From contig CAIYVZ010000034.1 of the NCBI GenBank assembly GCA_903929755.1, forward strand, positions 1 to 64,000: a stretch of 64,000 nt of DNA, given 5' to 3'. A model generated the notes under the pieces. That model ran no database searches. It worked only from the letters and a program-made list of their open reading frames with translations, and had not been told where the DNA came from. Numbering within the stretch: the stretch's first letter is position 1; each line of letters begins with the position of its first letter. This document shows, piece by piece, positions 53,048 to 62,038 of the stretch. The translations under genes were made by a program, and so were the position numbers. Origin of the DNA: an uncultured Acidobacteriia bacterium (GTDB lineage: Bacteria; Acidobacteriota; Terriglobia; Bryobacterales; Bryobacteraceae).

Positions 53048-54417
53048 GCCTGTGCCAGTTCCCTTCCAAAGTTCTGTATCTTGCGGATGGCTTCCACAAT
53101 CTGGTCCATCGCCGTGCGTTCGCTCAGCATCAGGTTCTGTGTGAACCATACTGCTTCCGTGCATAACTTATCATTTGCCGGGCAGTGGTTTTGTTCCGCC
53201 CACTGCTGCATTCGCTTTTCCCCGTAGATACGCAGGTAGCCCCGTGACGCGAGCGTCTTCTTCAGGAAGTCCTGGGTGTTGAGGGGCGTATAGCCGCGGG
53301 AGGCCGGAATACCTTCAGCCGCGAGGGCTTTCAGGAACTGGTCGCGAGTCAGGCCGCTAAATGCCAGCGGGTCGTACCGGAACATGAACAGGTGATACGC
53401 GTTATTCGTGCAGCCGTCGTATTGGCGGGCAGGCTGGATACCTTTGATCTGCCTCAGCATCGACGCGAGATAAGTGCCGTTCGCCATTCTAATCCGGGCC
53501 TGTTCTGCAAGCCTGGACATCTGGCCAAGCAGGATGGCCGCCTGAAATTCCGTGATTCGCATGTTGGCGCTCGCGGAGGCGTACGTAAAGCTGGCACCCG
53601 TGTTTCGCAGGCCGCTGCCGCTGTTGTGAAATGCGTAAGCGCGCTCCCGCAGGTCAGAATCATTGAAGGTGATCGCGCCGCCTTCGCCCGAGTTCAGGTT
53701 CTTCGTCGCCTGGAAACTGAAGCAGCCAGCGTCGCCGAATGTCCCCACCTTCTTACCGCGCCACTCGGCGATGTGGGCCTGACAAGCATCTTCCACCAGC
53801 AATATCTGGTGCTTCTTCGCAATCGCCGGAATGGCGTCCATGTCGCAAACGTTGCCGCCCAGATGGACAGGAAGCAAGCCGCGGGTGGCTGGAGTAATGG
53901 CGGCTTCGATCTTCCTGGCGTCGAGTTGAAAGGTTTCGGGATCGCTGTCCACAAAGACCGGCAGCGCGTACTGCATCAGGACGGCATTGATGGTGGCAAT
54001 GAATGTATACGGCGGAACGATAACTTCATCGCCGGGTTCCACGCCGAGAACTTTCATGGCGATGATGAGTGAGGATGTCCCGTTGCAGGTCGCCAGCACC
54101 TCTTTCGCGCCGGTTAGTTTCGCGTAGGCTTCCTCGAAGCTCTTCACAGCCTGGCCGCGATTCCACTTCCCGCTGCGCAGGGCCTCCAGCAGATTCTTCT
54201 CTTCCAGAGCGTCGAAGCGGGGCCACTTCGGAAAAGGGTCCTTACGTGCCTTCGGGCCACCAAGGAGGGCTGGCTTTTCTCCGGCGGCGAATACAGTGGC
54301 AGCGGTGCTGAGGGCGAGACCAGCGGCGGGAGCAAGCCCAAGCGCCTGACGGCGGGTAAGTTCCTGATTCATCGTCGCCTGAGTCTTCGTCGCCTGAGTC
54401 TTCGTCGCCTGATCCAT
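53044..54417 (-). CDS. Tat-exported DegT/DnrJ/EryC1-family aminotransferase
   Basis: 457 residues from ATG 54417, preceded by GGAAGG; an ATG at 54372 after a 15-bp repeat (QATKT twice) is the alternative. A Tat signal (ELTRRQALGLAPAAGLALST) is followed by a sugar-aminotransferase fold: GGPKARKDPFPKWP, ATCNGTSSLIIAMKVLGVEP, PPYTFIATINAVL, VEDACQAHIAEWRGKKVGTF and the PLP lysine K239 in SFQATKNLNSGEGGAI. The family aminates nucleotide-linked keto-sugars in the cytosol; export is unusual and the substrate is unknown. Co-transcribed with the Gfo/Idh gene. Confidence 0.88.
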   Translation of the reverse strand: MDQATKTQATKTQATMNQELTRRQALGLAPAAGLALSTAATVFAAGEKPALLGGPKARKDPFPKWPRFDALEEKNLLEALRSGKWNRGQAVKSFEEAYAKLTGAKEVLATCNGTSSLIIAMKVLGVEPGDEVIVPPYTFIATINAVLMQYALPVFVDSDPETFQLDARKIEAAITPATRGLLPVHLGGNVCDMDAIPAIAKKHQILLVEDACQAHIAEWRGKKVGTFGDAGCFSFQATKNLNSGEGGAITFNDSDLRERAYAFHNSGSGLRNTGASFTYASASANMRITEFQAAILLGQMSRLAEQARIRMANGTYLASMLRQIKGIQPARQYDGCTNNAYHLFMFRYDPLAFSGLTRDQFLKALAAEGIPASRGYTPLNTQDFLKKTLASRGYLRIYGEKRMQQWAEQNHCPANDKLCTEAVWFTQNLMLSERTAMDQIVEAIRKIQNFGRELAQA

Positions 54418-54477
54418 TTGGGCACCTTCCGTCCTACATTCTCGCGTATCGCGCACATGCCAGGCGATATTGGTGGA

Positions 54478-56622
54478 ATGTTCTCCCAACGCGCCGCCTT
54501 TCTTGCACTGGTCTGTCTCGTGATCCATGCGCCTGTCCGGGCGGACAGGCCACGGACGAGAGATGTCACCATTCGGCGTGATACCTTCGGCGTTCCCCAC
54601 ATCTCCGGCAAGACCGACGCCGACGCTGCGTTTGGTCTGATGTACGCCCAGGCGGAAGACAACTTCTGGCAACTGGAAACCGACTACGCCCGCACCCTGG
54701 GGCGTGCCGCGGAACTGGAGGGACCGTCCGCTCTTGCCGGTGATCTGGTGGTCCACGCGTGGCAGGCCGTGGAGCACGCGCAGGAACACTACCGCACTGC
54801 TGACCCCAAACTCCGCGCTCTCTGCGATGCCTTCGCAGCAGGCGTGAATCGCTATCTGGCGACCCACCCCCAGGTGAAACCTCGCCTTCTGACTCACTTC
54901 GAGCCCTGGTTCATTCTTGCCACCGAACATCGCGGCCCGGCAGGGCGGGGCATCACCAGGGCCGACCGGGAACGCGCCTTTCCTGTGCTGACTCAATTCC
55001 CCGCAACAAGCGACCCGGCGCTCACTGCTGAAATTCGTTTTCCCGGTGACCTTCCGGCCGATGCCGAACTCTCCGGCGAAGGTTCCAATATGTGGGCGAT
55101 CTCCGGCAGCAGGACAACAACGGGGCGACCGATGCTGCTGATCAATCCTCACGTTGGTTTCTTCGGCGGCGGGCAGCGCTATGAAGCGCATCTCAGTAGC
55201 CGCGAAGGTCTGGACGTCTCCGGGTTTGCGATTCTGGGCACGCCTTATATTCGGTCGGGTCACAACCGCCATCTCGCCTGGAGCCACACCAATAACTACG
55301 CTTTTACCTCCGACACCTATCAGGAATCCGCGGATGCGACGCACAGCGCTACAGCATGGACGGATACTGTCAAGGTCCTGACTTCAACCGGCTTGCAGGC
55401 GCTGCCCGTTACCTTCCGCAGGACTCACCATGGCCCGGTGCTTGGCTTGAGACTTCAGGCTGACGGAGCCACGCAAGCCCTTACCGTGCGCGCCATTGAA
55501 TCGGAAGGTGGCTCTATGGCGCAACGCTGGGCTATGGCTCGGGCCGGAAATCTCGCCGAGTTTAAACAGGCGCTCGGACAAGTGGCGCTTACGGGTTCGA
55601 ACACTATCTATGCCGACGCTGCGGGCAATATTTTCTACCTCCACGGCAACGGCATCCCGAAGCGGAATCCGAACCTCGATTGGTCAGGGCTTGTGGATGG
55701 TTCAAATCCGGAAACCGAATGGCTGGGCCGCCATAAACTCGAGGACCTGCCCCAGGTTCTGAACCCGGCCAGTGGCTGGCTCCAGAACTGTAATTCCACT
55801 CCGTTCCTGACCACCGATGGGCCGGAGAATCCACGCAGAGAAAGCTATCCCGCGTACATGGCCCCTGAGCCCGACACGCCTCGGTCCCGGCGCTCTCGCG
55901 ACATTCTGGCCGGCACCCATAAGTTCAGCTTTGAGGAGTTCACAAAACTGGCACTTGATACCAAAGTTGGCCTTGCGAAAGACCGAATCCCGGAGTTACT
56001 CGCGCAGTTTGCGACGCTTCAAACCGCGGATCCCAGCCGAGCTGCGCTCCTCGCACCCCTGGTCAATGACCTCACTGCGTGGGATCAGATCGCCACAATT
56101 GAATCCACTTCAACCACCCTCTTCATGAATCTCGAAATGGAAGCCGTGAAACTCCGCCGTCCGGGGAGCGTAGCCAATCCATACTTGCTCCTCACTGCGC
56201 TGGAGAAGGCCTCAAACAGCCTGCAGCAAACATGGGGCACACCGAAGGTCGCGTGGGGCGAAATCAACCGCTTGCAGCGAATCCACACCAGCGGAACGGA
56301 CCAACCGCCCAGCGATGCGCGCCCCAGCCTGGCCGTGCCTGGTATCCCCAGCTTCGCGGGAGGTATCTTCACCTTCGGCGCGGATCCCGTCCCGGGTCAA
56401 AAGCGCTGGTACGGGGTGAGGGGCGATACCTACACGTCAGTTGTCAATTTCCCGGCCGGAAAAATCGAAGCCAAATCCCTGCTCGTCTTCGGGCAGTCTG
56501 CCGACCCCGCCTCGCCGCACCACCTCGATCAGGCCAGGCTTTACGCTGCCGGACGCTTCAAGTCAGCCTGGTTTGAGATGAAACAGATAAAGCGACACAC
56601 CGAACGGAGTTACCGCCCTTAA
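54478..56622 (+). CDS. Penicillin acylase-family N-terminal-nucleophile hydrolase
   Basis: 714 residues from ATG 54478 (an ATG at 54457 would also fit), with signal peptide SQRAAFLALVCLVIHAPVRA. The alpha subunit begins TIRRDTFGVPHISGKTDADA. Autocatalytic cleavage is expected before S203 in GEGSNMWAISGSRT, and the beta subunit carries NPHVGFFGGGQRYEAHL and GHNRHLAWSHTNNY. Relatives include beta-lactam, acyl-homoserine-lactone (PvdQ/QuiP) and aculeacin acylases; the substrate cannot be told. Its promoter overlaps the 5' end of the divergent DegT-type gene. Confidence 0.92.
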   Translation: MFSQRAAFLALVCLVIHAPVRADRPRTRDVTIRRDTFGVPHISGKTDADAAFGLMYAQAEDNFWQLETDYARTLGRAAELEGPSALAGDLVVHAWQAVEHAQEHYRTADPKLRALCDAFAAGVNRYLATHPQVKPRLLTHFEPWFILATEHRGPAGRGITRADRERAFPVLTQFPATSDPALTAEIRFPGDLPADAELSGEGSNMWAISGSRTTTGRPMLLINPHVGFFGGGQRYEAHLSSREGLDVSGFAILGTPYIRSGHNRHLAWSHTNNYAFTSDTYQESADATHSATAWTDTVKVLTSTGLQALPVTFRRTHHGPVLGLRLQADGATQALTVRAIESEGGSMAQRWAMARAGNLAEFKQALGQVALTGSNTIYADAAGNIFYLHGNGIPKRNPNLDWSGLVDGSNPETEWLGRHKLEDLPQVLNPASGWLQNCNSTPFLTTDGPENPRRESYPAYMAPEPDTPRSRRSRDILAGTHKFSFEEFTKLALDTKVGLAKDRIPELLAQFATLQTADPSRAALLAPLVNDLTAWDQIATIESTSTTLFMNLEMEAVKLRRPGSVANPYLLLTALEKASNSLQQTWGTPKVAWGEINRLQRIHTSGTDQPPSDARPSLAVPGIPSFAGGIFTFGADPVPGQKRWYGVRGDTYTSVVNFPAGKIEAKSLLVFGQSADPASPHHLDQARLYAAGRFKSAWFEMKQIKRHTERSYRP

Positions 56623-56674
56623 AAAATGAAATAATCTCGCTGCCGCCTGCCTGGCGGCATCTAAAAAGCAAACT

Positions 56675-57865
56675 ATGCGCATTCTTCTCTTCAGTGGCAA
56701 GGGTGGCGTTGGCAAAACCAGCGTCGCAGCAGCCACGGGCCTCCGTCTGGCCCAACTGGGCTACAAGACCCTCGTGATGAGCGTTGACCCCGCTCACTCG
56801 CTGGGCGATTCTTTCGATCTGGAAGCGACCCTGTTTCACGGCGCAACCGCCGACCCCGTCCAGGTGCAGCCCAACCTCTGGATCTTCGAAATCAACATCC
56901 AGCGCGAAGTGAAGCGGCACTGGAATGAAATCGCTTCGTACATCACCGCGGTTATGCGGACCACCGGCCTGAGCGGCGTGGAGGCCGAAGAACTGGCCAT
57001 CTTCCCGGGCATGGAAGAGCTAAGCGCCATGATGTACGTCAATCAGTACCGGCGGGAAAAGCAGTATGACGTGATCTTGCTGGACTGCGCGCCCACTGCG
57101 GAATCGCTGCGCTTCGTCAGCCTGCCCACCACGCTCGACTGGTACATGAAGCACCTGTTCAACTTCGAGCGTAAGGTGATCAAGGCGATCCGGCCTGTCT
57201 TTAATAAGATCAGCCCCGTGGAAGCTCCCTCCGACGCGTATTTCGATAACATTGCCGGCCTCTTCACCAAGATTCAGGGTATTGACGCTGTCTTACAGGA
57301 CCCCGAAACTACCAGCGTTCGCCTGGTGACCAATGCCGAGAAAATGGTGGTCCGTGAAACGCAGAGAGCGTTTGTTTACTTCTCGCTTTACGGGCTCACC
57401 GTGGATCGCGTGATCGTGAACCGGCTCCTGCCTGATGAGATCCAGGATCCCTTCTTTGCCGGGTCCCGCGACTCCCAGCGGCGCATTCTGGGCGAGATTG
57501 AAGCCTACTTCTCACCGGTGCCCGTCTCCACCGTGCCGCTGCTGAACCATGAGGTTGTCGGCATGGATGGCCTCCTGGAATTTTCCCGGCGTCTTTACCC
57601 GGGCGACGCAGATCCGTCCGCCGTTACGCGTACCCAGCGTCCCTATTCCTTCACGAAAGTCGGCGACCATCACGAAGTCCACCTGCACCTGCCCTTTGCG
57701 CAGAAAGGTGAAATCGGTCTCTTCAAAAAAGGCGATGAACTCGTGGTCGAGATCGGCACCCTGCGCCGCCACGTGGGCTTGCCCTCCAGCATGTCCGCCC
57801 TGACGCCCGTGAAGGCGAAGCTGCACGAAGGCGTGTTAGTAGTGGAGATGAGGGCGATAGCGTGA
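56675..57865 (+). CDS. ArsA-family ATPase with C-terminal HSP20-like domain
   Basis: 396 residues. Deviant Walker A FSGKGGVGKTSVAAATGLRL, switch I VDPAHSLGDSF, LLDCAPTAESLRF and RLVTNAEKMVVRETQRAFVY. A single ATPase domain is followed by an ArsA_HSP20-like beta domain (about 315-396: HHEVHLHLPFAQKGEIGLFK). Such single-domain forms are not necessarily arsenite pumps; Get3-like targeting or other roles are possible. No ars genes are near. It overlaps a small partner gene by 4 nt. Confidence 0.88.
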   Translation: MRILLFSGKGGVGKTSVAAATGLRLAQLGYKTLVMSVDPAHSLGDSFDLEATLFHGATADPVQVQPNLWIFEINIQREVKRHWNEIASYITAVMRTTGLSGVEAEELAIFPGMEELSAMMYVNQYRREKQYDVILLDCAPTAESLRFVSLPTTLDWYMKHLFNFERKVIKAIRPVFNKISPVEAPSDAYFDNIAGLFTKIQGIDAVLQDPETTSVRLVTNAEKMVVRETQRAFVYFSLYGLTVDRVIVNRLLPDEIQDPFFAGSRDSQRRILGEIEAYFSPVPVSTVPLLNHEVVGMDGLLEFSRRLYPGDADPSAVTRTQRPYSFTKVGDHHEVHLHLPFAQKGEIGLFKKGDELVVEIGTLRRHVGLPSSMSALTPVKAKLHEGVLVVEMRAIA

Positions 57866-58083
57866 GTGACGAAAAGCAGACCAATCAGACAAATTGCATG
57901 TGCGGTGGCAATGGCCCCAAGTTAACGGCGCTGGTGGAACTGCTCCTCCCTTCCGGAGATGCGGGTAATCACTTCCGCCAAGCTCAGCTGGAACTGCTCA
58001 AGGGGCTCCGGGCAGTGCTGGATCAGCGCATTGAGTCGATGTCCCGGCCGGGCAGCCAGGGCACTAAGCTAAACGTGGAATAG
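57862..58083 (+). CDS. Small CxCGG protein coupled to the ArsA ATPase
   Basis: 73 residues from a GTG that overlaps the ArsA stop (GTGA). N-terminal NCMCGGNGPKL motif, then a helical part (LVELLLPSGDAGNHFRQAQL, LLKGLRAVLDQRIESMSRPG). I believe this small protein is often found with this ATPase type; a partner or metal-binding subunit is inferred, not proven. Confidence 0.7.
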   Translation: MSDEKQTNQTNCMCGGNGPKLTALVELLLPSGDAGNHFRQAQLELLKGLRAVLDQRIESMSRPGSQGTKLNVE

Positions 58084-58195
58084 CGCACGATTCCCCTTGC
58101 AGGCGATTTATTAACTCAATTCGTCCTGCTGCTAAATCGAAGATAGCGAAGGGCAAATAACTCTCTTCAATAAGTCGAATGGAGAACAAGTACAA

Positions 58196-58675
58196 ATGAA
58201 GAACATTCTTAGAACAGGCGCCGTGCTGGCGTCATTAGTTTTCAGTGCGGTGGCGTACGCAGCCCCGGCGCAGGACATCGTCGATACGGCGGTTGCTGCC
58301 GGATCGTTCAAAACCCTGGTAGCGGCGGTGAAAGCTGCCGGTTTGGTTGACACTCTGAAGGGCGCGGGGCCGTTCACGGTTTTCGCTCCGACTGACGAGG
58401 CCTTTGCCAAACTGCCGGCCGGTACGGTAGAAGATCTGCTGAAGCCGGAAAACAAGGCGAAGCTGGCCGGTATTCTTACCTACCATGTAGTATCGGGCAA
58501 GGTGATGGCGGCGGATGTGGTGAAGCTCAAGGCCGCGAAGACGGTGAACGGTCAGTCGCTGAAGATCAAAGCGGGCAAGTCGGTGATGGTGAATAACGCT
58601 ACGGTTGTGAAGACGGACATTGAAACGTCGAACGGCGTGATTCACGTGATCGACACGGTCCTTCTGCCAAAATAG
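58196..58675 (+). CDS. Exported fasciclin-domain protein
   Basis: 159 residues with a signal peptide ([14 protein letters not shown] cleavage region). One FAS1 domain: [20 protein letters not shown] (H1 region), [40 protein letters not shown] and [14 protein letters not shown] (H2). FAS1 proteins act in adhesion or cell-envelope binding. The full domain is present and the gene has a GGAG-type ribosome site. It lies just upstream of a thioredoxin-fold gene. Confidence 0.93.
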   Translation: MKNILRTGAVLASLVFSAVAYAAPAQDIVDTAVAAGSFKTLVAAVKAAGLVDTLKGAGPFTVFAPTDEAFAKLPAGTVEDLLKPENKAKLAGILTYHVVSGKVMAADVVKLKAAKTVNGQSLKIKAGKSVMVNNATVVKTDIETSNGVIHVIDTVLLPK

Positions 58676-58686
58676 AGCGGGACAAA

Positions 58687-59241
58687 ATGGCGGCTGAGAA
58701 AGTGCAGCATATAGCAGAGGCGCTGGAGCATGCCGTGACTTTGTCGGGCCAGCGACTCGTGGATCTGTCCAGGACGTCCCCGGTCCTGTTGGTGTTCTTG
58801 CGTCATGCGGGCTGCACTTTCTGCCGCGAGGCTCTTTGGGATCTGGCAGCGCAACGCAGGGCCATTGATGCTGTCGGGACGAAGATTGTGATCGTTCACA
58901 TGGGAGATTCCGAAAGCATTGAGGCTCTCCTGGTGAAGTACAAAATTACGGATGTGGAGCGTATCTGCGATCCCGAACAACGTCTGTACCGGGCGTTCGG
59001 GCTGAAGGAGGGTACTGTTTGGCAGTTGTTTGGCCCGAAGGTGTTATGGCGGGCGTTGGGCGAGGGTGTTCTGCGGCGTCACGGAATAGCCTGGGCGGCC
59101 GCAGATTCTGCCCAGATGCCGGGTTTATTCCTGTTGGATGGGAGTGAGCTTGTTCGGCGGTTTCGCCACCGGAGTGCGGCGGACCGCCCGAACTATCAGA
59201 GCCTCGGCACCTCAAAGGCTAGAGCCGCGGGGGAACGGTAA
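58687..59241 (+). CDS. AhpC/TSA-like thioredoxin-fold protein (SelL-related)
   Basis: 184 residues. Thioredoxin-like fold with redox motif CTFC in LLVFLRHAGCTFCREALWDL, then GTKIVIVHMGDSESIEAL and CDPEQRLYRAFGL. This matches the peroxiredoxin-like SelL/AhpC-TSA_2 group, which includes selenoprotein forms; here both positions are Cys (no in-frame TGA). Its 3' end overlaps the convergent XRE-cupin gene by 23 nt. Probably cytosolic peroxide or thiol chemistry. Confidence 0.83.
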   Translation: MAAEKVQHIAEALEHAVTLSGQRLVDLSRTSPVLLVFLRHAGCTFCREALWDLAAQRRAIDAVGTKIVIVHMGDSESIEALLVKYKITDVERICDPEQRLYRAFGLKEGTVWQLFGPKVLWRALGEGVLRRHGIAWAAADSAQMPGLFLLDGSELVRRFRHRSAADRPNYQSLGTSKARAAGER

Positions 59242-59827
59242 CCACCACCGCCCGCGATCCTTTCTTCTTTGTAGCGCTGTAAGCGTGGGGTTCCGACGAA
59301 TCCATCAGCACGCTGTCACCCTCTTCCAGAACATGATCTTCTCCCTGGAACCGTATATTCAGTTCCCCTTCCAGCATGAAGATGAACTCCGTGCCGTCGT
59401 GAAAATGCGCGGTACCTTCGCCTGGTTCCGTTTTTGAGAAGTCCGCCAGATAGGCATTGAAGTTCTGGCCGGTAGCCGCGAAGGTCAGGCATTCGAAAGA
59501 GTAGGCCGGACAGGGCAGGTCGGCGCGCTCAGGAAAGCGAATCCGTTCCTTTGCGCGGACCACCGAGAACAGCTTGCGACCTCGCTTCTGGCCAAAGAAG
59601 TAATCCAGCCCTACATCGAACACCATCGAAATGCGCGCCAGCGTCGGCAGGGTGGGGATCATCTTGCCATTTTCCAGCTGAGACAGCATGGATGAGGACA
59701 GCCCGGTGTGCTTCGCGAGATCTGCAAGAGCAATTTTTTTCCTGAGGCGAAGTTGCCGGAGCTTGCTGCCTAAATCGTACTCCGAGAGCACTCGCTGAAT
59801 GGTTTCTGGCCCGGATTCTTTTGTCAT
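59219..59827 (-). CDS. XRE-cupin transcriptional regulator
   Basis: 202 residues. An N-terminal XRE helix-turn-helix (about 16-75: LRQLRLRKKIALADLAKHTG, LSSSMLSQLENGKMIPTLPT) is linked to a C-terminal cupin (about 115-200: EFIFMLEGELNIRFQGEDHV and DSVLMDSSEPHAYS). Such regulators sense a small ligand in the cupin. It is divergent from the ECF sigma gene. Three TTTACC/GGTAAA elements lie in the 120-bp space between them. Confidence 0.9.
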   Translation of the reverse strand: MTKESGPETIQRVLSEYDLGSKLRQLRLRKKIALADLAKHTGLSSSMLSQLENGKMIPTLPTLARISMVFDVGLDYFFGQKRGRKLFSVVRAKERIRFPERADLPCPAYSFECLTFAATGQNFNAYLADFSKTEPGEGTAHFHDGTEFIFMLEGELNIRFQGEDHVLEEGDSVLMDSSEPHAYSATKKKGSRAVVVTVPPRL

Positions 59828-59836
59828 TGAAGATTA

Positions 59837-59947
59837 GTTTACCCTGACTAAAGATTTTACCGGTAGATTCAGTGGAAGTGAAGTCATCTTCAATGCGGTT
59901 GCCTCCAAACCCCGTCTGACATCGTCTACTAAACAGGGTAAAAATCT
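59837..59947. promoter_or_regulatory. Candidate operator elements TTTACC/GGTAAA
   Basis: TTTACC at 59838 and 59856 (18 bp apart) and the inverse GGTAAA at 59937. The longer elements GTTTACCCTG and AAAGATTTTACC both recur in inverted form in AAACAGGGTAAAAATCTTT at 59931-59949. They flank both divergent start codons and are likely sites for the XRE-cupin protein. Confidence 0.5.
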
Positions 59948-60562
59948 TTGACAGCCACCGTTTCACACACTTCACTTCAGGAACTTTCGGACGAAGAACT
60001 CCTGACCGGCGCCCAACAGCGCGATCAGGCTGCGTTCGCAGAGCTGATGCGGCGGAATCGGTCGTCGTCAATGAAGCTGGCTCTGTCCATCCTCAGGGAC
60101 CGGCAGGATGCGGAAGACGAAGTGCAGAATTCGTATCTCAACGCGTGGCGTTACGTCGCGAACTTCCGGGGCGGGGCCAAGTTCTCCACGTGGATGTCGC
60201 GCATTGTCACGAACCAGTGCCTGATGAAGCTCCGCAAAGGGAAGAGAGCCAGTTTCCTGTACCTGGACGAAGGTCCCGGCGGGGAGATCTCCTCCATCGA
60301 ATTGCCTGACCTGTGCCCGTCTCCGGAGGCCAGTCTGGGAGACAAAGACTTTGTTGCCGCTCTGCACGGTGAGATCCGCAAAATGCCGGCACTGCTCCGC
60401 AATGTACTGGTGCTGCGGGATCTGAACGAGTTGCCCATGGACGATGTGGCGAGACGTTTGGGAATCACGATTGTAGCGGCAAAATCCCGCCTGCAGCGGG
60501 CTCGTGTTGAACTGAAGCATCGTCTGGGGGGCAGTTCCGCCGTACCCATGCTCACCGCTTAA
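59948..60562 (+). CDS. ECF RNA polymerase sigma factor
   Basis: 204 residues from a TTG. Region sigma2: AFAELMRRNRSSSMKLALSI, DRQDAEDEVQNSYLNAWRYV and FSTWMSRIVTNQCLMKLR. Region sigma4: ALLRNVLVLRDLNELPMDDV, RRLGITIVAAKSRLQRARVE. The two regions are well conserved and a short linker lies between. No anti-sigma gene is adjacent, so control may come from the divergent XRE-cupin repressor or from elsewhere. An ATP-grasp gene follows 53 nt downstream. Confidence 0.92.
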   Translation: MTATVSHTSLQELSDEELLTGAQQRDQAAFAELMRRNRSSSMKLALSILRDRQDAEDEVQNSYLNAWRYVANFRGGAKFSTWMSRIVTNQCLMKLRKGKRASFLYLDEGPGGEISSIELPDLCPSPEASLGDKDFVAALHGEIRKMPALLRNVLVLRDLNELPMDDVARRLGITIVAAKSRLQRARVELKHRLGGSSAVPMLTA

Positions 60563-60615
60563 ATTGAGGTCGGGAACAGGCTCCGTAGGGGAATTGCGAC
60601 AATAAGGAATATCCC

Positions 60616-61563
60616 ATGCCGCACGATTTGGTTGTCCTCTATGAGCATCCTGAATGGCAGAAACCGCTCTTTGCGGCTTTGGCAAATCGCGGGGTAGACT
60701 TCTCGCCCTGCGATCTGAAGCGCGCGGCCTTCAACCCTTCCGCCGTTCCCGACGCCCGTGTCTATTTCAACCAGGCGAGCCCCAGCGCCTACGTTCGGGG
60801 CAATACCAGGGCGGTTCCTTTGGCGTATTCGCTGATGCGGTGCCTGGAACTTTCCGGGGCCCGTGTCCTGAACGGCAGCGCGGCCTTCTCCCTGGAATTG
60901 AGCAAGTCCGCACAGGCGGCGTTGATGCAGACGCTGGGGATTGCACATCCTCGCACGCTCGCCTTCAATGATGTGGACGCGGCTTTGGCGCAATGGGGCC
61001 ACCGCTGGCCCGCGCTGGTGAAGCCTGAGCAGGGCGGCAGTGGTGCCCGAATGTTCCTGCTGCACTCCGCTGATGAGTTTCGCCGCCTCCTGCGTGATCA
61101 GCCCGAGATCTGGTTTCCTGACAATCTGTTGCTGTTGCAGGAGTATTTCCCGGTCGATCCTGCCCGAGGCATTGTGAGGATGGAGTTCCTCGACGGCGAA
61201 CTGCTGTACGGCATGAGGGTGGTCTCCCACGGCGCGTTCAATTTGTGCCCCTCCGAGGTCTGCAATCCGGAGTCCGGCGAGGGCCACTGCGCCATTCCCG
61301 AGGCTCCACCGGCGCCCCCCGTGGAGTTTTATCCATATCCGGAAGTGCCGGCGGAGGCTGTCGAGGCCGGAAAGCAACTAATGGCTGCGGGTGGTCTCGA
61401 CGTGGGTGGCATTGAGTATCTGGAAGCCGCCGATGGCCGCCTCATTTTCTACGACGTGAACGCCAACTCCAACCTGCGCGTCCCCATCGCCCGGGCCTTT
61501 GGTTTTGAACCTTTCGAACGAGTGGTGGATTATCTCGTCCGCCAGATCGAAGCGGCCAGCTGA
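60616..61563 (+). CDS. ATP-grasp ligase-like protein (RimK/glutathione-synthetase-like)
   Basis: 315 residues. N-terminal Rossmann-like part (VVLYEHPEWQKPLFAALANR), then LELSKSAQAALMQTLGIAHP and the ATP-grasp core RWPALVKPEQGGSGARMFLL, LLLLQEYFPVDPARGIVRME and LIFYDVNANSNLRVPIARAF (Mg-binding Asp and Asn). The family joins a carboxylate to an amine or amino acid using ATP. The substrate is not predictable. It may share the ECF sigma transcript. Confidence 0.82.
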   Translation: MPHDLVVLYEHPEWQKPLFAALANRGVDFSPCDLKRAAFNPSAVPDARVYFNQASPSAYVRGNTRAVPLAYSLMRCLELSGARVLNGSAAFSLELSKSAQAALMQTLGIAHPRTLAFNDVDAALAQWGHRWPALVKPEQGGSGARMFLLHSADEFRRLLRDQPEIWFPDNLLLLQEYFPVDPARGIVRMEFLDGELLYGMRVVSHGAFNLCPSEVCNPESGEGHCAIPEAPPAPPVEFYPYPEVPAEAVEAGKQLMAAGGLDVGGIEYLEAADGRLIFYDVNANSNLRVPIARAFGFEPFERVVDYLVRQIEAAS

Positions 61564-61580
61564 ACCGCTCCTCTGCGGGG

Positions 61581-62009
61581 CTACCCGTCCGAGGGGGGCG
61601 CTTCGCCCAATCCCGCGGCTGCGGCCAAAGGCTGTATGTGGGTCTCTCTGAGTATCTGGCCGACTGAATTTGCAGCCTGGACAACCTCGGTCGCAATCTT
61701 CAGGCCCGCGGTCAGGATCTGGTTGGTCCTGATTTGAGCGTCAATCTTGCTTTCGAGAGCGTCAAGTTCGGCCAGGTCCGCGTCCGAGACGGGCTTTAGC
61801 TCCCCGGCTGGTTTGTTCCCGATCAGCGCCTGAATTACGGCCAAATCATCCCGCACGTTTTTCGCGTCAATGGCCAGCGACAGCGCATTGGCTGCCACGG
61901 TGGAGTTGTTCGAATTGGAAAGTTCTTCAAACCGTGTGATAGTGGCTTCCGCTGCCGCCTGGGCGGAGGCGAGACGTTCCAGCCTTTGGTCTTTTGTTAC
62001 GTCAGGCAT
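61581..62009 (-). CDS. Unknown helical protein, third gene of the exported-protein operon
   Basis: 142 residues from ATG 62009. Highly helical and Ala-rich (RLERLASAQAAAEATITRFE; SDADLAELDALESKIDAQIR), coiled-coil-like, no signal peptide or membrane segment. The C-terminus includes VVQAANSVGQILRETHIQPL. No family recognised. It starts 30 nt after the lipoprotein gene and is the last gene of the operon on the minus strand; 18 bp separate its stop from the convergent ATP-grasp gene. Confidence 0.68.
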   Translation of the reverse strand: MPDVTKDQRLERLASAQAAAEATITRFEELSNSNNSTVAANALSLAIDAKNVRDDLAVIQALIGNKPAGELKPVSDADLAELDALESKIDAQIRTNQILTAGLKIATEVVQAANSVGQILRETHIQPLAAAAGLGEAPPSDG

Positions 62010-62038
62010 TTGTCTGTTTCCTTTGTTTTGAGGTGTGT

